This document shows positions 1 to 9,726 of a DNA stretch of 58,045 bases, piece after piece. Position 1 is the stretch's first letter. Each line of letters begins with the position of its first letter. The DNA lies in the NCBI GenBank assembly GCA_030524485.1, contig JAUNGR010000001.1:27460-85504 (forward strand), given 5' to 3'. The notes under the pieces were generated by a model. The model ran no database searches and had not been told where the DNA came from. It saw nothing but the letters and a program-made list of their open reading frames with translations. The stretch is from a bacterium. GTDB lineage: Bacteria > Bacillota > Clostridia > Lachnospirales > Lachnospiraceae. A program made the translations under genes and the position numbers.

Positions 1-1
1 G

Positions 2-3000
2 GGAGAACTCTCCAGCTACTCCGGCAACTGTTTCCTCGGAATCGATGCCGGTTCCACCACCACTAAGGTGGCCTTAGTGGGCGAGGATGGCACTCTGCTC
101 TACTCCTTCTATTCTGGCAACAATGGCAATCCGCTTGCGACCGCCATCCGTGCCATGAGCGAAATCAACGAGCAAATGAGCGAAAATGCCCACATTGCTT
201 ACTCCTGCTCCACCGGCTATGGTGAGGCTTTGTTAAAATCCGCCTTTTTGCTGGATGAGGGAGAGGTGGAGACCGTTTCCCACTACTATGCTGCCGCCTT
301 CTTTAATCCACAAGTAGACTGTATCTTGGACATCGGCGGCCAAGATATGAAGTGCATCCGTATCAAGGATAAGGTCATTGACAGCGTACAGCTCAACGAG
401 GCTTGTTCCTCCGGCTGTGGTTCCTTCATCGAGACCTTTGCGAAATCTCTCAACTACAGCGTGCAGGACTTTGCGAAAGCGGCCTTGTTTGCCGAAAATC
501 CGATTGATTTGGGGAGTCGCTGTACGGTATTTATGAATTCCAACGTAAAACAGGCTCAAAAAGAGGGGGCCACCGTCGCTGATATCTCCGCCGGTCTTGC
601 CTACTCCGTTATTAAGAATGCCTTATATAAAGTAATCAAGATTACAGAACCTTCCGACCTCGGAAAGCATGTGGTTGTGCAGGGCGGAACCTTCTACAAC
701 GATGCGGTTTTGCGCAGTTTTGAGCGGGTCTCCGGCTGTGAGGCTGTTCGGCCAGATATTGCCGGAATCATGGGAGCCTTCGGTGCTGCCCTCATCGCAA
801 GAGAACGCTACGAAGCTTCCAAATCAAGCTCCATGCTGCCCATGGAAAAGATTCTAAATCTGAAATATAGCACTTCCATGGCTCGTTGTAAGGGCTGTAC
901 CAACAACTGTCTGCTGACCATCAACCATTTTGGCGGCGGAAGACAGTTTGTCACCGGAAACCGCTGTGAGCGTGGACTGGGCAAGGAAAAGAATAAAGAA
1001 AACATTCCAAACCTTTTTGACTACAAGTACCATCGTATGTTTGATTACGAGGCTTTGACTCCAGACATCGCTCCAAGAGGAAGCATCGGAATTCCTCGTG
1101 TCCTAAATATGTACGAGAATTATCCGTTCTGGGCGGTTTTCTTTAAGGAACTTGGTTTCCGCACCGTGCTTTCTCCCCAGTCCAACCGCAAGGTTTATGA
1201 GCTGGGCATTGAGTCCATTCCCAGTGAGTCCGAATGCTATCCGGCAAAATTGGTTCACGGACATGTTTCTTGGCTGATTCGTCAGGGCATTAAGACCATT
1301 TTTTATCCCTGCGTGCCCTACGAGCGCAAGGAAGACCCCAACAGCGGGAACCACTACAACTGTCCGATTGTCACCTCCTATGCGGAAAATATCAAAAATA
1401 ACATGGAAGAACTTGCCGAACAGAATATCCGCTTCCTGAATCCTTTCCTTGCGTTCACCAGTGAGGAACTGCTAACCAAGCGACTGGTGACGGTCTTCCA
1501 AGAAGAATTCCAGATTCCGGAACAGGAAGTCCGCCTCGCCGCTCATTTGGCTTGGGAGGAGTTGGCTGCCAGCCGCCGTGATTTACAGCTCAAGGGAGAA
1601 GAGACGCTTCGCTGGATGGAGGAGACTGGTCACCATGGCATCGTGCTTGCAGGTCGCCCCTACCATGTAGACCCCGAAATCAACCATGGTATACCCGAAC
1701 TGATTACCTCCTACGGCTTTGCTGTCCTCACAGAGGACTCGGTCTCTCATCTAGGCAAGGTGGAGCGTCCCCTCATCGTGACCGACCAGTGGACTTACCA
1801 CGCACGCTTGTATGCAGCGGCCAGCTTCGTAAAGACGCAAAACAACTTGGATTTGATTCAGCTCAATTCCTTCGGTTGCGGTTTGGATGCCGTCACCACC
1901 GACCAAGTCAATGATATTTTAACCGGTTCCGGCAAAATTTATACCGTGTTAAAAATCGATGAGGTTAACAACCTTGGAGCGGCACGCATTCGTATCCGTT
2001 CCCTCATCTCCGCCCTTCGAGTCCGAGACCAAAAGCATTACAGCCGCAAGGTGATATCCAGCTCCTACAACCGAGTGGAATTCACCAAGGACATGAAAAA
2101 GGATTATACCATCCTCTGTCCCCAGATGTCTCCGCTCCACTTTGACTTGATTGAACCTGCCATCCGTGCCTTCGGTTATCGGGTGGAAGTGCTGCAAAAC
2201 GATGACCGCACCGCCGTGGACACCGGATTGAAGTATGTCAACAACGATGCCTGTTACCCCTCCCTGATTGTGGTTGGACAGATTATGGACGCTCTGCTGT
2301 CCGGAAAATACGACTTAGACCACACAGCCATTTTTATGAGCCAGACCGGCGGCGGCTGCCGTGCCTCCAACTACATCGGCTTTATCCGCCGTGCCTTGGA
2401 CAAGGCAGGAATGGGACAGATTCCCGTTATCTCCGTCAATGCCAACCGCATGGAGACCAACTCCGGTTTCAGCATCACACCGCCCATGCTCATCAAAGCC
2501 TTGCAGGCGGTGGTCTACGGAGATGTATTCATGCGTGTTCTTTACGCTACCAGACCTTACGAGAAGGAAGCCGGTTCAGCCAATGCTCTTCATCAAAAAT
2601 GGAAGGAAAAATGCATCAAAGCCGTCTCCAAACGTTCGGCAAATATGCTGGAATTCCAACGCAATCTGCGGGGTATTATTCAGGATTTTGACCGCCTTCC
2701 TCGCCTCGACATCAAAAAACCTCGGGTCGGCGTGGTAGGAGAGATTCTGGTAAAATTCTCTCCGCTGGCAAACAATCACATCGTTGAACTGCTGGAATCG
2801 GAAGGAGCCGAAGCTGTGATGCCAGACTTGCTGGATTTCCTGATGTACTGCTTCTACAACAGCAACTTTAAGGCAGAAAATCTGGGAGGAAAGGCTTCCA
2901 CAGCAAGACTTTGCAACATCGGCATCTCCGTTTTGGAATTTATGAGAAAGGCTGCCAGAAAAGAGTTAGAAAAGAGCGAACACTTTATTCCCCCCTCTCC

Positions 3001-3316
3001 TATCAGCCATCTGGCACATATGGCTTCCGACTTTGTTTCTATCGGCAACCAGACCGGTGAGGGATGGTTTTTGACCGGCGAAATGCTGGAATTGATTGAG
3101 ACTGGCACACCAAACATCGTGTGTACCCAGCCCTTTGGTTGCCTCCCGAACCACATCGTGGGAAAGGGTGTTATCAAGGAGCTGCGCAAGAAATATCCGA
3201 CCGCAAACATCATTGCGGTGGATTATGACCCCGGAGCCAGCGAAGTAAATCAGCTTAACCGTATCAAACTGATGCTCGCTACGGCTCAAAAGAATTTAAA
3301 GAACGGACAAGCATAG
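2..3316 (+). CDS. BcrA/BadF-type ATPase, 2-hydroxyacyl-CoA dehydratase activator-like (5' truncated by window)
   Basis: The reading frame is open from the first bases of the window, so the start lies upstream. The visible 1,104 codons begin in an ASKHA nucleotide-binding domain: the phosphate-1 loop [10 protein letters not shown] is at the very edge, and a second loop holds the CSSGCG cysteines that in this family ligate a [4Fe-4S] cluster at the dimer interface. The middle and C-terminal parts match the DUF2229/HgdC-associated region ([15 protein letters not shown], then a long Cys-containing stretch). Family members of about 1,400 residues usually carry two ATPase modules, so one module is probably missing upstream. 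Members are thought to energise low-potential electron transfer to 2-hydroxyacyl-CoA dehydratase-like partners; the actual partner is not in this window. A terminator-like hairpin follows 40 bases after the stop. Family is confident; substrate is unknown. Confidence 0.85.
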   Translation, partial: GELSSYSGNCFLGIDAGSTTTKVALVGEDGTLLYSFYSGNNGNPLATAIRAMSEINEQMSENAHIAYSCSTGYGEALLKSAFLLDEGEVETVSHYYAAAFFNPQVDCILDIGGQDMKCIRIKDKVIDSVQLNEACSSGCGSFIETFAKSLNYSVQDFAKAALFAENPIDLGSRCTVFMNSNVKQAQKEGATVADISAGLAYSVIKNALYKVIKITEPSDLGKHVVVQGGTFYNDAVLRSFERVSGCEAVRPDIAGIMGAFGAALIARERYEASKSSSMLPMEKILNLKYSTSMARCKGCTNNCLLTINHFGGGRQFVTGNRCERGLGKEKNKENIPNLFDYKYHRMFDYEALTPDIAPRGSIGIPRVLNMYENYPFWAVFFKELGFRTVLSPQSNRKVYELGIESIPSESECYPAKLVHGHVSWLIRQGIKTIFYPCVPYERKEDPNSGNHYNCPIVTSYAENIKNNMEELAEQNIRFLNPFLAFTSEELLTKRLVTVFQEEFQIPEQEVRLAAHLAWEELAASRRDLQLKGEETLRWMEETGHHGIVLAGRPYHVDPEINHGIPELITSYGFAVLTEDSVSHLGKVERPLIVTDQWTYHARLYAAASFVKTQNNLDLIQLNSFGCGLDAVTTDQVNDILTGSGKIYTVLKIDEVNNLGAARIRIRSLISALRVRDQKHYSRKVISSSYNRVEFTKDMKKDYTILCPQMSPLHFDLIEPAIRAFGYRVEVLQNDDRTAVDTGLKYVNNDACYPSLIVVGQIMDALLSGKYDLDHTAIFMSQTGGGCRASNYIGFIRRALDKAGMGQIPVISVNANRMETNSGFSITPPMLIKALQAVVYGDVFMRVLYATRPYEKEAGSANALHQKWKEKCIKAVSKRSANMLEFQRNLRGIIQDFDRLPRLDIKKPRVGVVGEILVKFSPLANNHIVELLESEGAEAVMPDLLDFLMYCFYNSNFKAENLGGKASTARLCNIGISVLEFMRKAARKELEKSEHFIPPSPISHLAHMASDFVSIGNQTGEGWFLTGEMLELIETGTPNIVCTQPFGCLPNHIVGKGVIKELRKKYPTANIIAVDYDPGASEVNQLNRIKLMLATAQKNLKNGQA

Positions 3317-3355
3317 TTCTCCCCTCTCAGAGGCTTCTATGTTGCCCTAAAATAA

Positions 3356-3394
3356 AAGGAGAAAACCAAAGCCTGCAGCAATGGTTTTCTCCTT
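3356..3394. terminator. Rho-independent terminator between convergent genes
   Basis: A 13-bp perfect stem (AAGGAGAAAACCA pairing with TGGTTTTCTCCTT) is followed by a T-rich run on the plus strand. On the minus strand the hairpin is followed by a TTTA-rich stretch. It sits between the converging stops of the ATPase gene and uppP and probably serves both. Confidence 0.8.
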
Positions 3395-3419
3395 CTTTCT
3401 TTTGATTCCTCAAAGCACT

Positions 3420-4271
3420 TTAAGCCCTTATGCTTACTAAGGCTTTCACTCCAAAGAAAATCAAGACGATAATTCCTAAGCCAATCCGATAGTAGCCAAA
3501 TATTCTAAAATTGTTCTGTTTGATATAAGTAATCAGGAATTTGATGGAGTAGATAGAAACCACAAAGGCCACCGCCATTCCCAAAATAATATAAAACACC
3601 TGCATTCCCGTGAAGACCGAACCTCCAGCTATGTACTTTGCCACCTCCAAAATACTGGCTGCCAGCATGACCGGAATCCCCACAAAGAAGGAAAATTCAG
3701 CTGCGACCGGACGGGAACAGCCAATCACCATCGCTCCCAAAATGGTCACTCCCGAGCGGGAAGTTCCCGGAACCAAAGCGAGCAGCTGTATCAATCCAAT
3801 CAAACCAGCGGTCTGAAATCGAATCTGTCCCACTCTCTGTATCGGAGCCCTACGGTTTTCGTTATATCTTTCTAACACCAAAAATAGAACTCCGTATAGG
3901 ATCAGAGTCACAGCGATCACCCAAGGTTGAAACAGATACTCATGCAGCCAATCGTCCAACAGAAAGCCGATGATTCCCACAGGCAAAGCTGCCAGTAAAA
4001 TTTTCAACCAAAGCCGATAGGTCTTCCTCTTCTGTCTCGGACTTTTTTTGGCATCAAACGGATTCAAAGGCTTGCAATACAACACTGCCACCGCTAAAAT
4101 CGCTCCGAGCTGCACCACCACCTCAAACATCTCCACAAAGGCCTGCGACTGATTCAAAGGAATCAGCTCCTCAATCAAAATCAAATGCCCCGTGCTGCTG
4201 ATCGGAATCCATTCGGTGATACCTTCCAGCAAGCCCAACACAATAATTTTTAGAATCTCTAGTATTTCCAT
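3420..4271 (-). CDS. uppP: Undecaprenyl-diphosphatase (BacA/UppP)
   Basis: Integral membrane enzyme that dephosphorylates undecaprenyl pyrophosphate, recycling the lipid carrier for peptidoglycan synthesis; overproduction gives bacitracin tolerance. The 283-residue protein has the normal family length. The two signature motifs are visible: E-G-x-T-E-W-x-P-x-S-S-T-G-H at residues 16-29 and PGTSRSG in the second half. Multiple hydrophobic segments cover the rest. The ATG start follows a purine-rich AGGGGATGAGGGG stretch. It lies 11 bases downstream of ung and ends a minus-strand run hisH-hisF-ung-uppP, so it is probably cotranscribed although the functions are unrelated. Confidence 0.95.
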   Translation of the reverse strand: MEILEILKIIVLGLLEGITEWIPISSTGHLILIEELIPLNQSQAFVEMFEVVVQLGAILAVAVLYCKPLNPFDAKKSPRQKRKTYRLWLKILLAALPVGIIGFLLDDWLHEYLFQPWVIAVTLILYGVLFLVLERYNENRRAPIQRVGQIRFQTAGLIGLIQLLALVPGTSRSGVTILGAMVIGCSRPVAAEFSFFVGIPVMLAASILEVAKYIAGGSVFTGMQVFYIILGMAVAFVVSIYSIKFLITYIKQNNFRIFGYYRIGLGIIVLIFFGVKALVSIRA

Positions 4272-4282
4272 CCCCTCATCCC

Positions 4283-4963
4283 CTATTTCTCTACGTCCTC
4301 AATCTGCCAGTCAATCGCCTCCAAGCCGTTTGCTGTCAGAAAGGCATTCGTCTTGCTGAACGGTTTGCTCCCGAAAAATCCTCTGTAAGCGGACAGGGGA
4401 CTGGGGTGCGGTGCCTCCAAAATCAAATGTCTGGGATTGTTTAGCATAGCTTTTTTGCTTTGTGCCGGTTTTCCCCATAAGATAAAGACTATGGGTCTGT
4501 CCTGTTGATTCAAAATCCGAATTGCCGCATCCGTAAACTGCTCCCAGCCCAAACCTCTGTGAGAATTGGCCTGATGTGCCCGAACCGTCAGCACCGTGTT
4601 CAGCATCAAGACTCCCTGCTCGGCCCACTTCACCAGATAACCGTTATTGGGAATGCGACAGCCAAGGTCATCGTGCAATTCCTGATAAATATTGACCAAA
4701 GAAGGCGGAATGTCTACCTCCGGTTTCACAGAAAAACAAAGCCCATGTGCCTGTCCCACATTGTGATAGGGGTCCTGCCCTAAAATCACCACCTTGACCT
4801 TAGAAAGAGGTGTGAGTGAAAAAGCGTTGAAAATGTTATCGGCAGCCGGAAAAATCTGTCGAGTCTCATACTCTTTCTTTATCGTATTATACAATTCTTT
4901 GTAATATGGCTTGGAAAATTCCGGTTTCAACGGTTCCAGCCAATCGTTGTCAATCGCACCCAT
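4283..4963 (-). CDS. ung: Uracil-DNA glycosylase, family 1
   Basis: Removes uracil from DNA in base-excision repair. The 226-residue protein is full length. The water-activating motif GQDPYH is at residues 62-67 (catalytic Asp64), and the second active-site motif HPSPLSAYRGFFGS lies near residue 186, with the minor-groove intercalation loop. The ATG is preceded by AAAGGAGAAG at good spacing. It sits between hisF (28 bases upstream) and uppP. Confidence 0.96.
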   Translation of the reverse strand: MGAIDNDWLEPLKPEFSKPYYKELYNTIKKEYETRQIFPAADNIFNAFSLTPLSKVKVVILGQDPYHNVGQAHGLCFSVKPEVDIPPSLVNIYQELHDDLGCRIPNNGYLVKWAEQGVLMLNTVLTVRAHQANSHRGLGWEQFTDAAIRILNQQDRPIVFILWGKPAQSKKAMLNNPRHLILEAPHPSPLSAYRGFFGSKPFSKTNAFLTANGLEAIDWQIEDVEK

Positions 4964-4991
4964 TTGTTTTCTTCTCCTTTGTATCTTTCCT

Positions 4992-5753
4992 TTACAGACG
5001 AACCGGAACTCCTTGTTCTTTCAAATACTGCTTCACCTCACGAATCTCCAGCTCTTTGTAGTGGAACAGAGAAGCTGCCAATGCCGCATCCGCTCCCCCT
5101 TCCGTCAAAGTGCTATAAAAATGCTCCAGTTTACCAGCCCCACCAGATGCAATCACCGGTACAGATACAGCATCCGCAACCGCTCTGGTCAGCTCATTGT
5201 CATAGCCATTTTTGGTTCCATCGCAGTCCATACTGGTCAAAAGAATCTCTCCGGCTCCCAGACGGTCCGCTTCTCTTGCCCACCACAGGGCATCTATCCC
5301 CGTGTCCAGACGACCGCCATGCTTGTAGATGGTCCAACCATTTCCATCCGCCCTTCTTCTCGCATCGATCGCCACCACCACACACTGTCTGCCAAACTTT
5401 GCCGCTGCCTCCGCAATCAAGTTCGGATTATCAATCGCTGCCGAGTTCACAGAAATCTTATCCGCTCCCTCTCGCAGCAACATCCTAAAATCCTCCAAAG
5501 TACGGATTCCTCCGCCCACTGTAAACGGAATAAATACCTGCTCCGCCACACGGCGCACCATATCCACTACGGTATTTCTGCCATCGCTGGAAGCCGTGAT
5601 ATCCAAAAATACCAGTTCGTCCGCTCCCGCCTTGTCATAGGCACGGGCCGTTTCCACTGGGTCTCCGGCATCCTTTAAATCCACAAAATTGATTCCCTTC
5701 ACCACTCGCCCGTTTTTGACATCCAGACAGGGAATAATACGTTTTGTCAGCAT
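4992..5753 (-). CDS. hisF: Imidazole glycerol phosphate synthase cyclase subunit HisF
   Basis: TIM-barrel cyclase that, with HisH, converts PRFAR plus ammonia into imidazole glycerol phosphate and AICAR, linking histidine and purine synthesis. The N-terminus [12 protein letters not shown] places catalytic Asp11 and Lys19 as in characterised enzymes, and the second catalytic Asp sits in VVVAIDARR in the middle. An upstream in-frame GTG at 5762 overlaps the AAAGGGG ribosome binding site, so the ATG at 5753 is preferred. It follows hisH by 27 bases. No other his genes are in the window. Confidence 0.96.
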   Translation of the reverse strand: MLTKRIIPCLDVKNGRVVKGINFVDLKDAGDPVETARAYDKAGADELVFLDITASSDGRNTVVDMVRRVAEQVFIPFTVGGGIRTLEDFRMLLREGADKISVNSAAIDNPNLIAEAAAKFGRQCVVVAIDARRRADGNGWTIYKHGGRLDTGIDALWWAREADRLGAGEILLTSMDCDGTKNGYDNELTRAVADAVSVPVIASGGAGKLEHFYSTLTEGGADAALAASLFHYKELEIREVKQYLKEQGVPVRL

Positions 5754-5780
5754 GGGAGCCACCCCTTTCTCTTTTAAAAA

Positions 5781-6389
5781 TTATTTCATTTTTAGAAAAT
5801 TGGATAAAATCTGCAGACCCACATCTCCGCTTTTCTCTGGATGGAACTGGCAGGCAAATAAATTGTCTCTCTCCACCGCTGCATGAATCGACACCCCATA
5901 TTCCGTGCAGGCTGCCACATCGCTCTCCCTCTCCGCTTTTAAATAATAAGAATGCACAAAATAGACATAAGAGCCATCCGCCACGCCTTCAAAGAGACGG
6001 CTATTCGGTCGAAGAGAAAGGCTATTCCAGCCCATATGCGGCACCTTCATGCCCTTAGCCTCCGGTATCCGAACAATTTTTCCAGGAAGAAGAGACAGTC
6101 CACTCACGCCTTCCCCTTCCTCACTGGAGTCAAACAAGAGCTGCAAGCCCAAACAAATACCCAAAAATGGTATTTTCTTCTCCACAATCTCACGAATCAC
6201 CGAACACAGGCCATACTGCTCCAACTTTCCCATTGCATCCGCAAAGGCACCGACTCCTGGAAGAATGACCCGCTCTGCCTCGCACAAAACCTTCGGGTCT
6301 CTGGTAATCACTGGCTGTTCTCCCAGTGCACACAGAGCCTTTTCCACACTTTTCAGATTTCCGGCATCGTAATCAATAATTGCTGTCAT
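5781..6389 (-). CDS. hisH: Imidazole glycerol phosphate synthase glutaminase subunit HisH
   Basis: Class I glutamine amidotransferase that feeds ammonia to HisF. The 202 residues include PGVGAFADAM, the nucleophile elbow LGICLGLQ with catalytic Cys79, and the His-x-Glu pair in HPEKSG near residue 184. The ATG start follows AGGAGGAAGG. It is first in the hisHF-ung-uppP run; the gene upstream (sirtuin-like) ends 43 bases away in the same orientation, so transcription may begin further up. Confidence 0.96.
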   Translation of the reverse strand: MTAIIDYDAGNLKSVEKALCALGEQPVITRDPKVLCEAERVILPGVGAFADAMGKLEQYGLCSVIREIVEKKIPFLGICLGLQLLFDSSEEGEGVSGLSLLPGKIVRIPEAKGMKVPHMGWNSLSLRPNSRLFEGVADGSYVYFVHSYYLKAERESDVAACTEYGVSIHAAVERDNLFACQFHPEKSGDVGLQILSNFLKMK

Positions 6390-6431
6390 CCATCCTTCCT
6401 CCTATTCCGCATTTTGATCTTACTATTCATT

Positions 6432-7097
6432 TTAACATGTCAATGCTGAAATATCAAACACTACTTTAACGGAATTCTCCTTTACCGAAACCGCTTTCTC
6501 TTTGAGTTCCTCACTGACCTGCGGAAGACTTTCATGTACACAGTAGAGCTTTGCTTTTTGATTAAAAAAAGCCACTTTCTCAAATGGCCAACGCAGCACA
6601 GTGGGTGCTTGAAAGCCCTCTCCCAATTCCAACAACAGCAATTGCCGATTCAAAGTTCTCTGTAACCAAGTCGTATAAACTCCCCACTGCTTCAAATAGC
6701 CTTCCTCAATGTAATGTTCCTGTCTCCATATATTGGGAACTAATTTTGCTCCACAATGGGGACAGACTTCCGTTGGAATCTCTCCCTGCTCCCAAATATC
6801 CGTTGTGCAGGCCTTCTCACACTGTCGCCAAGTGTCATTCCCACAAGGAGCCGTAATGCGTGCTGCCTCCAAAGGCGATTGAAAAATCTCTGCATCTGTC
6901 AATGTCGTCACTATAAAATAATCTTTCTCTTTTATCAATTCATAGAGAGCCTCATACGCCTTTTGAATGTCTGGCTGCCTACTCCTAGCCCACTCCTCCC
7001 CAATGCCAATCAACACTCTCTCAGCTCCCTGCAAGTCTTTGTAAATATCTTGGTAAATTGCTTGTTTCTCCACGTTCTTCATCCTCCTTCTTTTCAT
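6432..7097 (-). CDS. Degenerate sirtuin (SIR2)-like protein
   Basis: The overall pattern resembles the Rossmann plus zinc-module fold of sirtuins: a TTLTD segment near residues 64-68 (compare TTNxD), four cysteines at 93, 97, 112 and 115 placed like the zinc-binding cysteines, and a late LGEGFQAPTVLRWPFE segment typical of SIR2-like proteins in Clostridia. Key catalytic features are altered. The GAGxS loop reads GIGEEWARS (residues 31 on), and the position of the catalytic His-Gly reads Cys85-Gly86. NAD-dependent deacylation is therefore doubtful, and it may bind a nucleotide without normal catalysis. The start is uncertain: ATG at 7097 has little upstream signal, while AAGGAGG inside the ORF would suit a GTG at 7073. 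Confidence 0.65.
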   Translation of the reverse strand: MKRRRMKNVEKQAIYQDIYKDLQGAERVLIGIGEEWARSRQPDIQKAYEALYELIKEKDYFIVTTLTDAEIFQSPLEAARITAPCGNDTWRQCEKACTTDIWEQGEIPTEVCPHCGAKLVPNIWRQEHYIEEGYLKQWGVYTTWLQRTLNRQLLLLELGEGFQAPTVLRWPFEKVAFFNQKAKLYCVHESLPQVSEELKEKAVSVKENSVKVVFDISALTC

Positions 7098-7102
7098 GGC
7101 AA

Positions 7103-7137
7103 ACAGACAAAGTCTCTTTTCTCAAAACTTTGTCTGT
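7103..7137 (-). other. Hairpin just upstream of the sirtuin-like gene
   Basis: A 10-bp perfect stem, ACAGACAAAG with CTTTGTCTGT around a 15-nt loop, ends six bases before the first possible start codon. It could be a leader hairpin or a terminator of the upstream deacetylase transcript, since it is followed by a short T run on the minus strand. The rest of 7138-7302 shows no gene. Confidence 0.45.
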
Positions 7138-7302
7138 CTGGGTAACTTCACTCTGCTATATGTCTATATATCTCTTATCTAGGCATTCTTTGACTCTGCG
7201 GCTGCCCCACAGAAACAGTCTGCGACAGCTCTGTGCTTTGCGTCATTAGTTCAAAAACCCACTCCAACAAATGAAGTTTAAGTTTATGAAAAAAAACAAC
7301 TT

Positions 7303-8328
7303 TTAATGAAACGAATGATAAATGGTATTGGGCTGTACCGTCACACCTTTATACGCAATCAACTCACTCACTGTCACCAACTGGTAGCCCTGTTCCACCA
7401 ACCACGGAACCAACTGCTCCGTTGCCGCTGCTGTGGCTGTGTACAGCTCGTGCATCAGAATAATGTCCCCATCCTTCACCTTGCTCTTCACAATATCAAT
7501 GGTCTTTTGGGTATTTCTATGGCTCCAATCCTTGGTATCTATGCTCCACAAAATAATCGGATAATTGACATTTGCAAGCACTGTACGGCTGCTATTTCCT
7601 CCCGGAAGTCTCACCAGAGTTGGAGTCACTCCCGTCACAGATGCAACTGCTGCATTGCACTGCTCCACCTGAGAACGAATCGCTGCTGCCCCCAGCTTAT
7701 TCAAATATTTGTGATTCTGCGTATGATTGGCTATCTCAAAGCCTTCCTCCACCATCCGACGCAACTCTTTCGTATAAAGAGGCACTCTCTCGCCCACCAC
7801 AAAAAAGGTACAGCGGCTGTTATACTGCTGCATCACATCCATGATGCGATTTCCCACAGGAGCATAAGGTCCATCATCAAAGGTCAAAGCCACCATGGGT
7901 TTTTGCGGGTCTATGCCCCTCGGATTGTCATTGTTTGCCTCCTCACTCTCCGTCTCGGCATCCGTTTCTTGCTGTGCATTCGTTTCCTGCTCTGTCTCAG
8001 TCTCTGTCCCTAGACTCTCGCTCTCTTTTGCCTCATCTGTCTGCTGTTGCTGTGCATCCGCAGTTTCCAAAGCCGCTGGCCCACTTGCTCCGTTTGCCAG
8101 ATTGGGATTTTCCTGAAGCAAAGTTGCATAATCGACCTCATTGCCCTGTCCATCCACCAACTTGGCTCCTGAAGGGCCTCCCTCGGACACCCAATGGTAG
8201 CCCTCCGGCAGCTCCTGTGCCAATGCTGTCTGGGTACAGAGACCGAACAAAAGAGCCAACAGGAGTCCAGCTATCCTTTTTTTGCCTGTCACTCTCTTAT
8301 GTTTTTCTCTCAAAATTTGTTTCTTCAT
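7303..8328 (-). CDS. Secreted or membrane-anchored polysaccharide deacetylase (NodB domain)
   Basis: Carbohydrate esterase 4 family protein that likely N-deacetylates peptidoglycan or another cell-wall glycan. The N-terminus has basic residues followed by a hydrophobic stretch ending ALAQ, a clear signal peptide. A Gln/Glu/Thr/Asp-rich low-complexity linker precedes the NodB domain. Domain motifs: TFDDGP with the metal/catalytic Asp pair, HTQNH (metal His-x3-His), RLPGG (altered from RPPYG) and LMHE (altered from LLHD). The ATG at 8328 is chosen because GGGGGA lies just upstream; an in-frame start at 8379 would put extra residues before the signal peptide. It is monocistronic or upstream of the sirtuin-like gene. 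Confidence 0.88.
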   Translation of the reverse strand: MKKQILREKHKRVTGKKRIAGLLLALLFGLCTQTALAQELPEGYHWVSEGGPSGAKLVDGQGNEVDYATLLQENPNLANGASGPAALETADAQQQQTDEAKESESLGTETETEQETNAQQETDAETESEEANNDNPRGIDPQKPMVALTFDDGPYAPVGNRIMDVMQQYNSRCTFFVVGERVPLYTKELRRMVEEGFEIANHTQNHKYLNKLGAAAIRSQVEQCNAAVASVTGVTPTLVRLPGGNSSRTVLANVNYPIILWSIDTKDWSHRNTQKTIDIVKSKVKDGDIILMHELYTATAAATEQLVPWLVEQGYQLVTVSELIAYKGVTVQPNTIYHSFH

Positions 8329-8435
8329 CTTAAATTCCCCCGTTCTCCCACATAGATTCTTTGGAGTTGCTATGCCCATTCTAACACAGAAAAAATGAAC
8401 AGGGAAGAGGATTCTTTGATGCCAAAGGTACTTGG

Positions 8436-8464
8436 TTGCTTTTATCGAAAATCTATGCTACCAT
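8436..8464 (+). promoter_or_regulatory. Possible sigma-A promoter for the rRNA methyltransferase gene
   Basis: TTGCTT and TACCAT are separated by 17 bases, about 60 bases before the start codon. The -10 is weak. A GGGGCGG-CAA-CCGCCC hairpin (8489 on) lies between it and the ribosome binding site. Confidence 0.3.
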
Positions 8465-8523
8465 GAGAAAAACATTTACGTTCTATCTTGGGGCGGCAAC
8501 CGCCCTGTAAACTTGGAGGATTT

Positions 8524-9726
8524 ATGTATCAAACAACAGTAACACTTAAAAAAGGAAGCGGCCGTGCCTTAAAGGCAGGCGGAATGTGGGTTTATGACAA
8601 TGAAATCGCCAATATCCATGGCGATTTTGAAAACGGAGATATGGTGACGGTATTGGATTTTGATGGGTATGAGCTGGGCTGCGGCTTTCTCAATACCAAT
8701 TCCAAGCTCACCGTGCGGATGATGTCCCGAAAAAAAGATACCCTAGTGGATGACGCTTTTTTAAAGATGCGAGTAAGAAATGCTTGGGAATACCGCAAGA
8801 CAACTGTGGACACCTCAAGCTGCCGCCTGATTTTTGGAGAAGCCGATTTTCTTCCCGGATTGGTCGTAGATAAATTTTCGGATGTTTTGGTGGTGGAGTC
8901 CCTTGCATTGGGCATAGACAGACTCAAAATGCAAATTTTAGATGCACTACGTGAGGTGCTTGCTGAGGACGGCATCCAAATCCGTGGCATCTATGAGAGA
9001 AGCGACGCAAAAGTTCGGCTTCAGGAAGGTATGGAAAGAGTCAAAGGCTTTCTCGGAGACCCTTTCGATACCAAGGTAGAAATCTTAGAAAATGGGGTTC
9101 GTTATCTGGTTGATGTCAAAGACGGCCAGAAAACGGGTTTCTTCTTAGACCAAAAATATAACCGACTGGCCATTCAACGTCTTTGCAAAGACAAACGAGT
9201 GCTGGACTGCTTTACTCACACTGGCTCTTTTGCTCTCAATGCTGGAATTGCTGGGGCCAAGGAAGTTCTTGGCGTTGACGCTTCGGAGCTTGGAGTTGCA
9301 CAGGCAAGAGAGAATGCCATCCTCAATCATCTGGAAGACAGAGTTCGTTTTACCTGTGCCGATGTCTTTGATTTGTTGCCCTCTCTTGAGGAAAAGAAAG
9401 AGCAATTTGATGTGGTGATTTTGGACCCGCCAGCCTTCACAAAGTCCCGCAATTCTGTCAAAAATGCCGTGAAAGGATATCGGGAAATCAATCTGCGAGG
9501 TCTCAAATTGGTGAAAGATGGCGGCTATCTCGCTACCTGCTCCTGCTCTCACTTTATGACTCCGGAACTCTTCACCAAGACCATTGCTGAGGCGGCTCGA
9601 GGCGTACATAAGCGGCTCCGTCAGGTGGAATATCGCACCCAGTCCCCTGACCATCCGATTCTTTGGGCAGCGGACGAGTCCTATTATCTGAAATTTTACA
9701 TTTTTCAGGTATGCGACGAACGTTGA
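8524..9726 (+). CDS. rlmI: Class I SAM-dependent rRNA large-subunit methyltransferase (RlmI/YccW-like)
   Basis: Predicted 23S rRNA cytosine-C5 methyltransferase. An N-terminal PUA domain (GSGRALKAGGMWVYDNEI) is followed by the EEHEE linker and a Rossmann methyltransferase domain with motif I VLDCFTHTGSFALNA and the catalytic segment VVILDPPAFTKSR. CSCSH further on matches the family's motif VI region. The ATG at 8524 follows GGAGGA; the upstream in-frame ATG at 8488 would translate a GC-rich hairpin and has no ribosome binding site. The 400-residue length is normal. Its 3' end overlaps the convergent BCCT gene by 22 bases. The symbol follows homology; modification specificity is inferred. Confidence 0.88.
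   Translation: MYQTTVTLKKGSGRALKAGGMWVYDNEIANIHGDFENGDMVTVLDFDGYELGCGFLNTNSKLTVRMMSRKKDTLVDDAFLKMRVRNAWEYRKTTVDTSSCRLIFGEADFLPGLVVDKFSDVLVVESLALGIDRLKMQILDALREVLAEDGIQIRGIYERSDAKVRLQEGMERVKGFLGDPFDTKVEILENGVRYLVDVKDGQKTGFFLDQKYNRLAIQRLCKDKRVLDCFTHTGSFALNAGIAGAKEVLGVDASELGVAQARENAILNHLEDRVRFTCADVFDLLPSLEEKKEQFDVVILDPPAFTKSRNSVKNAVKGYREINLRGLKLVKDGGYLATCSCSHFMTPELFTKTIAEAARGVHKRLRQVEYRTQSPDHPILWAADESYYLKFYIFQVCDER

Noticed and set aside
4911..5678. 255-aa plus-strand ORF opposite hisF
   Set aside because: Complete antisense overlap with a certain gene, no domain and no ribosome binding site.
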